A program made the translations under genes and the position numbers. Source: Stichopus chloronotus (taxonomy: Eukaryota; Echinodermata; Holothuroidea; Aspidochirotida; Stichopodidae). From it: DNA of 64,000 bases. A model generated the notes under the pieces. The model searched no databases and was not told the DNA's origin. It worked only from the letters and a program-made list of their open reading frames with translations. The DNA is taken from the NCBI GenBank assembly GCA_021234535.1, contig CM037841.1, forward strand, positions 10,560,825 through 10,624,824, written 5' to 3'. Within the stretch, counting starts at the first letter, position 1, and the number at the start of each line of letters is the position of its first letter. This document shows positions 14,239 through 26,900 of this stretch, piece after piece.

Positions 14239-14961
14239 TCATTGGGTTGATGGTGGGTCCGGGGTCTTTGCAAACTCATCGTAACCGGGGGGAGGATCCT
14301 CACTGGAGGATGTGGGTGAGTCCTCGATAATCTCCTCCTTTAAAGGTTCCTTGGATACAGACAATGGCATACCGGAGGTGATGCCCTTACCCACGTCTAA
14401 TAATTTTTCCCTTTGGATGGGATCGTTGGGCAGACCGCTCCCCAGAGCTTCCATCTCTGGACCTAACTGGTTAAGCTGAACATTTTCAGCTTGGACAGAT
14501 TCATACTTGTCTACACTCGCTGGTGAAATGTTGACCACGGCTTGAAAGAAATCCCACTCTCGTTTGAGGGTGCCAGCTTTGAAGAGATAATCCAATGAAT
14601 ATGAAACCACCAGAATGGTGATAAAGGAGGTGGCCATGGAGAATGTCCGAAATGGGAATAGCTGTCCCTCTGTCTCATGGAAGAATGGATACTCTATAAG
14701 AACAGGTATCCCTAGGGTGGAATCACCCCCGGCTATTCTGAAGAAGAGGCCTACAATGTAACCGCATAAAGAACCATACGTATTGCATCTCCAGAAATAA
14801 ATCACACAAAACAGCTGTGGAAACAGGATCACAAATACAAAATCCGAGCACAAGAACCACAGTGCATAGACGGATTTGATGGTTAAGCCAAGCACAGTAG
14901 CCGCGATACCGACAACAATCATGGTAATCCTCATACACCAAAGGAGTTCATACTCTGTAGC
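14239..14961 (-). CDS. SLC5A7: CHT1 coding exon 8, last transmembrane segments and cytosolic tail (residues 358-597)
   Basis: A 723-base terminal exon with acceptor TCTCCACAG, beginning [13 protein letters not shown]. Four hydrophobic segments follow (around [43 protein letters not shown] and [21 protein letters not shown]), then a cytosolic tail of about 100 residues. The tail keeps the CHT-like DK....V..EN..L..L block that carries the internalisation signal in mammalian CHT1, and a later LLDVG block. It ends acidic and serine-rich, then [14 protein letters not shown] (residues 581-584) fits the PPxY ligand of WW domains. No clear polyadenylation signal was found close downstream. Confidence 0.95.
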   Translation of the reverse strand, partial: ATEYELLWCMRITMIVVGIAATVLGLTIKSVYALWFLCSDFVFVILFPQLFCVIYFWRCNTYGSLCGYIVGLFFRIAGGDSTLGIPVLIEYPFFHETEGQLFPFRTFSMATSFITILVVSYSLDYLFKAGTLKREWDFFQAVVNISPASVDKYESVQAENVQLNQLGPEMEALGSGLPNDPIQREKLLDVGKGITSGMPLSVSKEPLKEEIIEDSPTSSSEDPPPGYDEFAKTPDPPSTQ

Positions 14962-17900
14962 CTGTGGAGAAAAAAGAAAACAGACATAAGAGTCCAATAA
15001 TCACATTTTCAAAATCTGAACATTTCATCAAAGCTTCATGTCTGAAAACTCAAAACAAACGCTGGGCTCTACAGGGATCAAGATCCATTTGACATTAGAA
15101 TGGAATTTTTTTGTTTTGGTAAGACAAAAACCAACCTGCTCAATATCACCTACACGTGGACTAGATATTTAACTCGGCAATACAAACAATCTCAGACATA
15201 CAAAGTTTGACACGTAACTAACCCAATTTTCAGTGATCTTATATCTGTGCATCCAGTACTATCAATGTCCTTTTGATAATCTTCACAAGTTTACATTGTT
15301 AGTACTATCAATTTAATCTTACTGTCCACAAAACAGTCAGTTACATCAAAGGGACCTAGTTAAAAAACACCTTTTTTCCTCAGATATGTCAATTAATCCA
15401 ACAGTCCAAATGAACTTCACAAAACACCAGAGCTAGTGGTTTGTTTTTAAGACTCACGCTTTGTCTGAAGACCAACTTGTAGACATTCCTAACAAACATA
15501 GAACTGGCTGATAGGATGGAGGAATCGGCTGACGACATCACTGCGGCAGATACAGCGCCCAAGCCGATGAAGGAGATAATATTAGGAGTAAGATGCTGAA
15601 TCACAAGGGGCAGGATTAGCTTAGGATCCTTAGCTGGTAGTTCTGGATCTCGGATGTCTGTCTTTGTCCAATCTGGAGAGTTGAAGAGGAATCATTGCAT
15701 GAATAGTTGTTTATCAAAAAACGTCCGCCTCAAAATTCGAAACCAAAAAAGACTCCGACGAACTCTGTGGTTATTTGCATGGAGATTATTTCAACTTTAG
15801 TCCTTTAGACTTAACCAAGGGTAATCCACAGTTTATCAAATCTCCAAAATGTTTGGACCCCATTTTGTCCCTAAGAATGCTGATTTGCCAAATTTACAGA
15901 ATTCCACTACCATAGTACTTACCTGAACCAGAAGGTAGCATACTATGTCCTTTATCACACTACTGAAAAGAATGCTAGCTATAGGATGCCATGAGGGAAT
16001 GTTAATGACATCAATTGAAACCCATCTACCCCCTCTGTTGATCTATATTTTCAAAACAGGGAGTTAATGTCTAAATAGCAAGCTGCCCAGCACTCTCTGA
16101 CCTGACTGACCCCTGAGGCAGAGGGTGACTGATACAGCGCAGGTGACTTGCTGGTGCAATATCAATAAAATGCAGAATATTGATAAACTAACTTTATTGT
16201 GCGACAGATTACGTACTTTTGAGATTTGAATAATACCCATTCAGGAGCATGCTATAATGAATGGCAGTATAGCCTAATTTGCCCCTAAGAATACTGATCA
16301 GCCAAAGGCACTGACCACCCTAGTACTAATGTGAACCAGAATGCAGAGATGCACTGCAGTTTCGATGATCTGATTACAAGAATTTTTCTTTCTGAATCTG
16401 ATATAATAGCATTAGTATGTGTCAAACTAAGCTACGTATGCTTTATATGAAATATGAGATCAGTTCAACCTTCCTTCTTGAGATCATATTTGCAAGGCTT
16501 TCACAATTTGACCCTTGTTGACATCAAACAACCTTTAACCTCTATTAAAGAAGAACAGGTTCTTGTGCTCAATGAGAAACAACTACATACTGAATATGAC
16601 ATCTGCCCAAGATTCCCTTCTTGAGATATGACGTTTACAAGAATTCTCGCTATAACATAACCCTGTTGACCTTAAATGACCTTTAACCTCCACCAAAATC
16701 AAGAAGGATGTTGCAATCAATGTGTTACACTAACATACCAAATATGAGATTTGTCCAGGCTTCTTTTCTTGACATTTAGTGTTACAAGTAAGCTGCATCG
16801 ATAGGAGCAAAGCAGTGTCAATTTTTCCAAGATCGGCTTTCAATGAGAATAAGTTTTGAAGAAAATGTCTATGAGTGTGCTTCATGCGTTAACTCTGTCT
16901 TTAAGTAAACATTATATAACATTCATCCACGATTCCACTCCCTGCAATCTTCCTTGCGTATAGAACTACTTGGTACACCTGTAGCAGCAGTAACAAAAAA
17001 TTTTGTGAAATCACTGCTTACTGCAGTAACTACACATACCATCGGGTTGTCGCACACACATTCCCTGGACAAGCAATGTCTATGTTAAATTGTTAACCAC
17101 ACACAGGTCCCTAGAGTAAGAAAAGTTGCTGCAGCAATAACAATCCTTAACTTAAATGGCGTTGTTTATCATATATACTGCATATTTCATATATTCCTGA
17201 AATGTTGAGTAAAATTAGTAAATATTCTTTCTAGTATTAGGTATTTTTTTATTGTATTTGTGTATCCCATTACATATTTATTTTTATTTCCCCTTTAAGG
17301 GTCTGTACATTCATACTGTATATTTGTTCAAATGGTGAACCTTCTGGGTCACCCTAAATACAAAACCAAAAAAAATAAAAAAATGGCGTTACCTCGGCTA
17401 AAATCAATTTTACCACAGCATCTTCCATAATGATTATTCTTGGATGTCACCATCATCAAATGGCAGGATATTATAGACTTTATCAGTACTCTGTCATCAA
17501 TCAAGATCTGATACATTCTGTAACAACCCTGAAAAAGTATTTGTTTTCTTTTTAACAAAATAGAGTGAAGAATCCAGATCCAAGTGACAATTTGAAACCA
17601 TTAACTTGAACAAACTAAGTGGTCAGTGCGGAACACAATGCGGGGGGGGGGGGGGAGGAGAGGGTTGAGGTGAGAATGAAAGATATTAGGATGTTTAACA
17701 CAGAACATTTAGGAGTGCTGGTGAATTCTCTCACCCATCCCCCTGTGGCTATGAACTAATATGATTGAGCTTGGTCTCAACTGCATTGATTTGAGGTTAT
17801 GAAATTGTTTTGGTTTGTGTAACACTATTATACATGGTGAAATATTCTCCACACTTTTTTTGAAGTTGAATGAACAAACTTTTAGTGTAAAATATGCCAT

Positions 17901-20900
17901 CCTGTTCCTGATGACCCAATATAAACTTAGCAATATATTTGACACCATATACCACATTTTCAAGCAGTTTGAATCAAAATTTACTTAAAGATCTTAGTCT
18001 CTTCTGCTCCTCTACAGTAAGTGTAAAGCATAACAGTTAGTAAACATGTATTGGCTAAGCTCTAGCTCAGTATGTACATTTATATGATAGGCTACAGCAA
18101 AAGTCCCAAGTCACTCTGTACCAAAATATTTAGTCAGAGGAAACCATGTAAATGTTTTTGGCATTTTTGACAGATTGAGGTATTTTTCAATACTTTCCAC
18201 GTTCGATCCTGCTTTCCTGAACAATTGATAGTAGCTACTGTACAAAGTGTACACAGACAACAATACAACTTGTGAGATCCGATGATGGTTTTTGTGACTG
18301 GGATCTCTCACACTAGGGAGTCTCAAACCCTGACAACAATATCGCAGTTTGCATCAACAGAAAGTTGTCTTTGGAATAAATGTTGGTTTGACATTCATTC
18401 CGACAATGCTGCCCAGTGTAGTACTGTGGCATGCATGGACGATGTACACTATGTGTTGAAGCGGTACGGCAGCATACTACATATGTACTTGGAACGAAGA
18501 TATGCAACGTTAACATAACAGCCAGACAAGCTGGCTGGTTTGCCCTGGCAAGTGAAGTACACTGCACAGAAGCAAAATTTATCGGGGGATGGGCTCAAAA
18601 CTGTGGGTGAAAGCCTTATTTAGCTATTTTTTCCTTCCCGCTAACATCACTGAGGTTTCTTTTTGGTGAGAATTCCGGGAAAAATGTTACTTTATTTTTT
18701 ACCAACACGCATGTTTTCCAACTTGTAGTAATGAGATGAAAATATGCATGCAATTCACTCGTCTTTTCGTTGTTCTCTTGTACCTTACATAGTGGCAAGT
18801 TAAGCACAGCCATCTTGGCCTTTCAACTGTTTTTCTAGGTAGGTGTAGGGTTTTGTGGAGTATTCCTGGTTCTCTCACTTTGTTTTTGTCTTACAAATAT
18901 TGTCACTTATTTTAATGTTCCATTGTTGCCAACATTTTTTCTTGGTACTAAAATGCTAATTTGTGTTTGATGTGCCCTGCGAGGTGCACAGCTTTTGTGT
19001 AAACAACTTGAAGCATGCCTTGGAATTTTCCATAGCCCCGATCACGAACTATTCCAATAACATACTTCTGAATATAGCATGTATATACTGCAACCACTTT
19101 CTATTTAGCTTTCTTTGTCTATCATCCCAAACATTCATTAATTTCATTAACTGCAACCAGTGGTGTACATGTGATTGCAAATGAAGTTCAAGTCATTGTA
19201 TGAAGGTAAGAACATGTTTGCAGTCCAGTTACATTCTCTCTGGTCAACTACTTTACCTGGGCAAGCGAGTAGGTATCAACATTGGTTTCTTCACATACTT
19301 TACTTTTTCTAAGTATTATCCATTTTTCTGAGTATACCTGGTATTTTTGGTATACTTGTTAGCTGTTAATTTTAACAATGTCGGTATAGGTGTCAATGCC
19401 ACACCCACATATACCAGGTATATCAACACAGCTTATTTACACCATTTTCAGTTTGACCCTTGTTGACCTCACATGACCTTCGACCTCCATTAAAATCGAT
19501 ACCATTCTTGTACTCTATCAGATACACCTACATACTTCATATCACATCTGTCCAAGCTTCGCCTCTTAAGATATCTGTCTGGTTACAAGGTTTTCACAAT
19601 TTGATTCCTTTTGATCCCAAATGACTTTTGACCTCCAACAAAAACAATTGCCTTCTTCTAATCATTGTGGTACACCTACATACCAAATATGAGATTTGTC
19701 CAAGTTTCCCTTCTTGAGATATCATGTTTACAATGTAGGGCATAACAAACATACATACACACACACATATGGCCTTACATTACATACTGAGTGAGGACTC
19801 CATTGAATTTTTCCTTTGTTGTTTCTTCCTGAACCCTAACCTTAACAATACACTCCCTATTGTTGTTTTTCTGAGGACTTCAGAATTTAATAGAATTCTC
19901 TCCGAGGACCTGGAATTCATTTGTTCAGGTCCTCGGAAAGTACTACAATACAAAGGCACATGCACACACATACACATGCACACACACGCACATGTATGTA
20001 TGATTACAAGGTTATGATTATCATCAAAACCAAAAACCCTCAACATTGTCACATACAATTTGTAGACAAACTACCACTTTGCACAATGTAATAACTTATG
20101 GCCCATTCTGAAGTTGAACCCACAAATGTTGAATATGGCAAAGGGTTCCACTACCACAATGCTAATTTGAAAAACCTCTCACGTAGTAAAGTAAAATATG
20201 CAGAAAAGCATGATTTCATAAAATGGTCCATGTGTCCCCATATGGGACCAATAATCCTGGATAACCTGAAGGAGCCACTACCATCGTATTAATGTGACAC
20301 AATTTCAACAAAATACCATACAATCTGTAGGAGAAGCATTTTGCAGGATTCCATAAAAGGGTCCATATGGCACATTAGGACCTTGGACCTCAAAATCCTG
20401 AGTACCACAATGCTAATTTGACAAACAGTTCATACAGTAAAGCAAATGATGCAGAAAAGAAACATTTTGCATGATTTTATAAAATGTTCCATATGGGACC
20501 ATTAGTCCTGAACAACCCAAAGGAACCTCTACCGTTATATATAGTAGTGTGACATTATTTCAATTTCAACCATACAAACTGTGGGTGAAGAGGCATTTTG
20601 CATGATTTTGTACACGGGTCCACACTGGGCCCTGAAACCCAAAATCTTGAACACCCCCAAGGCACCACTTCCATAATGCATCCGGCATACCAAATATAAA
20701 CTTTGTCCAAGCTTTATAATTGCTTGAGATATTGTGTTAAAAAAGAAAGGTTTTCAGCATTTTGCTCCAGTACCCTGATGAGTTTGACCTAACACAAAAA
20801 CAATAGGGCACACCTTCTCAATATGCCAGACCTACATCTCAAGTCTGACTTTCATATGACTTCCCCTGCTGAGTTAGAGAATACCGAAGTAAGTGTCACA

Positions 20901-23900
20901 GAAACACAGTTTTGCCCCCCCCCCCCCTGTGTCCCAAGACGACCTTTGACCTCCACCAACAACAACAACAGGGAACACCTCAATATGGCAAACATACCAA
21001 GTTTGACTTTCATTTGCCTTTCCCCTATTGAGTTAAAGCGTACTGAAGCAAAAGTCACAGACACACACACGTATACACGCACACGCAGACACCAGAACCA
21101 ACCTAACTACATAGGTCCCTTAGGTGAGGCAAGGAACCAAAAGAAAAATCATTGACATTTTCAATTTTGGAGAGTCCACAACCCTCAAAAATCAATCGCA
21201 ATGGAAAACAGGACTACAGCATGTTTCATTTTCATTTCTTCAGTTTTCCAGCAACAAAAGCTTGGAAGAAGAATCTTTGACGTACCAACAGATAAGACAC
21301 ATGTGACATGCTCTACCCATCAGTGGAATGGGGCAGGATTCTTTCCTTGGATTCTGAGAATTTTAATGCAGATGTTTTTTGCTTTAAAGGAGGTGAGGGT
21401 ATTGGGAAAGCTTTAAAGGAGCATATCAAACACTCTGATTAAAATAACACTTTTGATTAAATTCCACATTTTCACATCTCCTGTCAGACCAAATAATGAC
21501 ACCTTTACGAAATAAACCCTTTGTTTGTGATAGGTACTCATCATTACTAATCCTGACATGAGAAAAAGGTAGAACATTGCAATCAATACAGGAAATATGT
21601 GGTAAATGTCATCACTTCTCAGGGAATAAATGATGGTGAACAAGGAGTAAGAGACCCATAGTATAAAAGATCACCTCCAAGGCTTTATTTTAGAAATGTA
21701 TATACCACAAATATACCCCATCGTCCTCCTCCTTTAAAGGACCCATGACCTTGGAAGAGAGACCTGAGGCATTTTGAATAAATTCGGGAATGGCAGAAGA
21801 GGCAAATGGAGTAGAAGTCTGCACAAAACAGAGACTTTGGAGAACGAAACATGATCTGCGAACGATTCTCCAGGGGTGCTCATCAAAATATAAATGGCAA
21901 CTTTCCACTGGCTAGATTTTAATTAAGATGAAATACGATAAGACATAAATATGATTGTGAAGCCTCCAGCTAATTTAATCTATCAGGAAAGAATACTTTA
22001 CGATGCGAACAGACGTGTGAAAAACCGCTGAGGAAATCTCTCAGAAAAGAGCGCATTTTTCTGCCGCTTATCAAGAGCATCTTTGAGAATGTCTTATCAT
22101 CAGGCAGAGGCAAAATCTGAAGAACAGCTGCTTAAAAGTGGAAATGAATAGTGGAGACGTCTACGTTATACCAGTTTATGTGCATTGAAGTATGTGTGGC
22201 GAAAAGATCAAAGCAATCACATCCTGCCTAACTGTTAGATAACCCAAAAAGCAGCAAAAGAGACCAATTTGATGCCAGCATGAGTTGGAATAAACATGTT
22301 ACAGCAAGCTTTGTTGTTGCATACATTCCACTTCCAACCAGACTCACCAGAGAAGCTGGCCAAGATCTTGATTTTTTATGTTTACACAGAATTCAAATCC
22401 TTGCTCAGGTTGTAATTAAACAATTTTTATAATTTTTTCAACATGGAAGGTTCAAGATTCACTGATACAATGCATCTGTTCCATCACTGGGCATATTACA
22501 TGCCCCCGAGGGAGGGGGAGGGGGGAGGGAGAGAATGTGGGAGAGAGATCCCCTTCCAGGGTGTGGACATTGAAAAAAAAATTGTCCCAACAGAATTTTG
22601 TCCAAATGGAATACAAATGTTTTTGAGATTCTCTTTCCAATGCTTAAGAATCTTAACGATTAGTTGACTTGCCATTGGGATGCAAACTCCCTCTCCATAC
22701 ATGCAGTATATTGCAGTATATGTTTATTTATACACTGCAGTCTACAGTACACCTTCATCACAGAATCCATGCACAGTAATTCCTACAAGCTAAGTTCAGA
22801 ACAGAGGGCACTACTTAAATGATATCTCTACCTTGTAAGAACAGAATATCCCACTGACCTCTAAAAAGGTCAGTGACTGTACCTGATCTCTCTCCCTCTC
22901 AAAAAAAAAAAAAAGTGAAGAGAGAAATTTTGCCATAGGATTTCTACTTGTTCCAAACATTTAATTTATCATTGAGAAACAAATCATAGAAGTGTTACAT
23001 GTGTAGTCTAGAACTATATGCTTCAGATAATGGAATATTCCTGTAAGAAACTTGAACAGTCAGGTACCTGGAAAAAAGTGCTAACTGTACCATTAACATT
23101 TTTGCAGTACCGTACATCGCATCTGTGGAGGGATCTTAATAGTGTACTACTGACAAGCTCCTACACCCTCTTATTAATAGCAGCACAAATTTTCCCAAAA
23201 ATTAAGGAAAAAACGTCCATTTTGAACTTTTGTTATGCAAAGTAGGCAAAGTTTGGCAATCTGACACAGAGTGTTCACACAGCGGTCCTGTTGCTTTTTC
23301 ACTTTATGAAGGAACCTGTAGCATAGTTTTGGATTCAGGTAATAAATACCGTGCAGGTACCAAGGTTACCTGAAAAAACTTATACCTATGTTTCTTACAT
23401 ATGTGAGACTTAAATGAAGACAAATCTGAATGTTTGGTGCCTACCAGTCTGGCTAGCGATGGCACCAATGAGAACAGACGGGACCGCCATGATAATACAT
23501 CCACAAGCAGCGATAAAGGACAACATTCGAGCCCTCCCTGCGCTCTTTGAGGAGAGGACACGTTGGAAGTACACCTGCCATGGGATGCCACCAAATACCT
23601 GAAAGAGGAAAGAGATACAAGAGAGAATTTCATTTGTAAATAAATAATTGGTACTCAATCTGTCTTGCAAATTCATTTTTCAAAAAAAAAAAACAAAATC
23701 CACACAATTGTACACATTCACAAAGAGGGAAGTAGATTATGAGGTAAAACACATATGCAGTTCATCTCGAGACAGTTTAGACTATATTATCTCCGGAAGC
23801 ATTTAACAGAGGGGGGGGGGAGTGATGAACGGCTTCTTGCCGTCAATAACTTCCAGCTCTGCTTGAACTTATCCTCTCAGTGAATTAAACATTGGAGACT

Positions 23901-26900
23901 GTTATACTTGTTGACAGTAAGAGGAGACCTACTGACAAATCCAGCTGGATCCACTCATTTTTGAAGTAGCACAACAGGGTACTTACACTTCCTACAGTCT
24001 GCACTTCACGGCTCTTCATGACTTGATATATCATGCATTTACAATTTTAAAGGGCCTAATTATGGTCAGATGTAAGCGGCTGGTATCACGACCGATTCTT
24101 CATCAACTTTGAAATTACATTACTTTTCATGACTTTTAATGCAAGATAACACTTTTCCATGACTTTCAAGGACTGGAAAATTAAAGAGTAAAATACCATG
24201 ACTTTTCAGGTTTTCCATGATCCATGCAAACTCTGTAATTCAATAGATATTATTATTTTTCAGCAGTTTCCTGGAAAAAAAAAACCACAATCCAAATATC
24301 TTCTGTTGAAAAGTCTTTAATAGTCTGTTACAATTGTTGAAACATCAATATGGTAAATGGTGTGAAATGTCAGGTCCACTCCACTCAAAAAAGGGGTTGG
24401 GGAGGAGATAACTTTGTTGACAAAACAATCCTGTAACTTTGGTCTCATAGAATTTATAGTAAATTAAGTGATTGAAACTTACTTCTACAAATCCCTTTTG
24501 CAACTTTTTGGGGAAGATACAACACTCCTTCAAAAAAATTTAAAGGCCAACTGCCAATCAGAAGGAGCATCAGTCTGTCCATCAGTTGTTCATTCCAGAC
24601 TGACCTTAGACCTCATCCCATTTATATGACATCATGATCCAGACAAAACTTACCAAGAGTAATGCAAAGTCTATCCATTGTCCAGAAAAGGCTGGATCCC
24701 ACTCTCCTAACCACTGAGTAGAGTTAAAGATAGGATTCAACAGACTCGTGGGTCATGGCGAAGGGTATACACAACCACTGAAAAAAACACATAAAACATG
24801 ATAAAGTAGTAAAATTCAAAGACAGTTATATGCAAGCAAGGGTATTTTAGACAACAAAGAAGTCCCCCAATGCATACACTCCCCTCTGCCAGAGATACAG
24901 ATCTAACTTAGGCCTAGATCCTTATTGAAGTCCCATCAACTCCCACGCAGGGAAAAAGGTAATACATAGACTAGCATCAAATGACATTGTAGCATCCCTA
25001 CATTGATTGTATAGCCATCAACTCAACACAAAGTGAAAAAGAAAAAATAGGCAAGGCTGATCAAGTCCATCTCACACAAGAATTTTCAATTTCAGGTCCT
25101 CTAGATGTAAAAAAAGCCATAGACAGACAGAGGGACACGTGGAGAGGTCAACTGACAAATACACAAAAAATACACATATAAACAGACAAGCAAATACACA
25201 GATATGGGGAGAGGTTGCATGACTATCCTAAGGATGAAAATAAAAATAATAAACTTCAAGCAAGAAAACAGTGCAACCAGATCTGTGTCCTCCATAATAC
25301 TTTGAATACATTTTATGACAATGTCTTCACAGAAACCTTCATTTGCTCTGCATTCTACATCATGTCTTTTCTGGACATTCCCGGAAGTGTAACGAACCAA
25401 AGCTGGAATCATTATTTTCTCAAGACCTCCCTCCCCCCTCCAATTCCCCTGGCTCCCACCGACGAGACAAAATATCGGCAAAGTCATGTACCAGTCCAAA
25501 GAAGATGCATATAAGCTGTACGACATCTGTGTATGCTACAGAGTAAAGTCCTCCAAAGAACGTGTAGGCCACTGTGATACATGCAGAGATGATAACGGAT
25601 ATGTTGATGTCCAGCTCCAGGATAACGCTGATTGTGGCGCCTTCACAGCAGATTATTGAAGACAAGAAAGGGAGACAGAATAAAACAAAGAAGGGTTATA
25701 AGACACCAGCCTTGCAGATTAACTAAATTTGATGGTAAGTAGTGTGATTGTGTAAGTCTAAGTGAAGATAATATTACAAATATCATGTTACCACAAACAG
25801 CAACAGGAAGTAAAATATAATTCAGGGCATTGAAGAACAGTTATTTTTTTATACTGAGCAACCATGCAAGTGTGGAGGAAGCCTGTGGCTTACATGTTCC
25901 AAATTCACCTTGGTGAATACCAACACAACAATTTCACATCAAATTAGGTATCATATTTTTCACAAAGTCACTTCAGATGAGAAAAGCGTAGATGACTGTT
26001 GGACAAAAAGCTCCATCTTTCTGTGACCTGCATGGCCAAGAATTGAATTCTGAACTTCCCAGTTGCCAAGCTTCATTGATTCATATGCCACAACTAACTT
26101 TAAGCTAAATGGCCACAATACCGGTATCGAGACAAACATTTTCAGGCAAAATGAACAGAAGAATTCAAATGATCTTAAAGATGTAAGGTGTGTACTGGTC
26201 CTAGTCTTCATATACCAACCCACCCTATCTCAGGTATATGTCATGAAATCCCCACAACTCACTGGTGTGTGAGTATAGTCACTTCACAAGTGACTATAGT
26301 TGGCCCTCGCTTCACATCTTTCTGGCCAGAGTGAAAGACAAAATGTGGGTGAGTCTTCATTTATAGGGTGTGGTGTCAGATCTGATTTTAAGCGCACTTT
26401 GAGAAAGTCCAAACTTAATGCATTAGTGATGCAAGGGGTGAGTATATTTCTACAATGTGAATACAGTATATGCTTCCATTTATTTTTGTTCCAAATTCTG
26501 GACAGGAGTTTAAGAGGGAAAAACTACTTTAAAATAGAAAAATGCACTCACAGAGAATATTTCGAAATTGCATGGAAACCAATTTCAATAAGAATTAGCT
26601 CATAGGTGAACAATTGCAAATTAAGAAACTTTAAAGGTCAAAGAAAATGCAATTGCCCATTAAAGCACTGAAGGCAAAGAAGAAGACAGGACAACCTGAT
26701 TCGATATGATGGTAACTATAACCACATTGATGTGAGTAAAACTCTTCCAAACTAGTCATAAGAGCTAGCCCCCTCTTAGATCTGTTAAAGTCACTTTGAC
26801 AGGCCAATGTCAGCAATTTTACACAGACATAAACAACACGCAGAAAATAAGAAAAAACAAGTACACACCAGAGAGTCAAAAGGCTTTGTGATTCCTTGCA

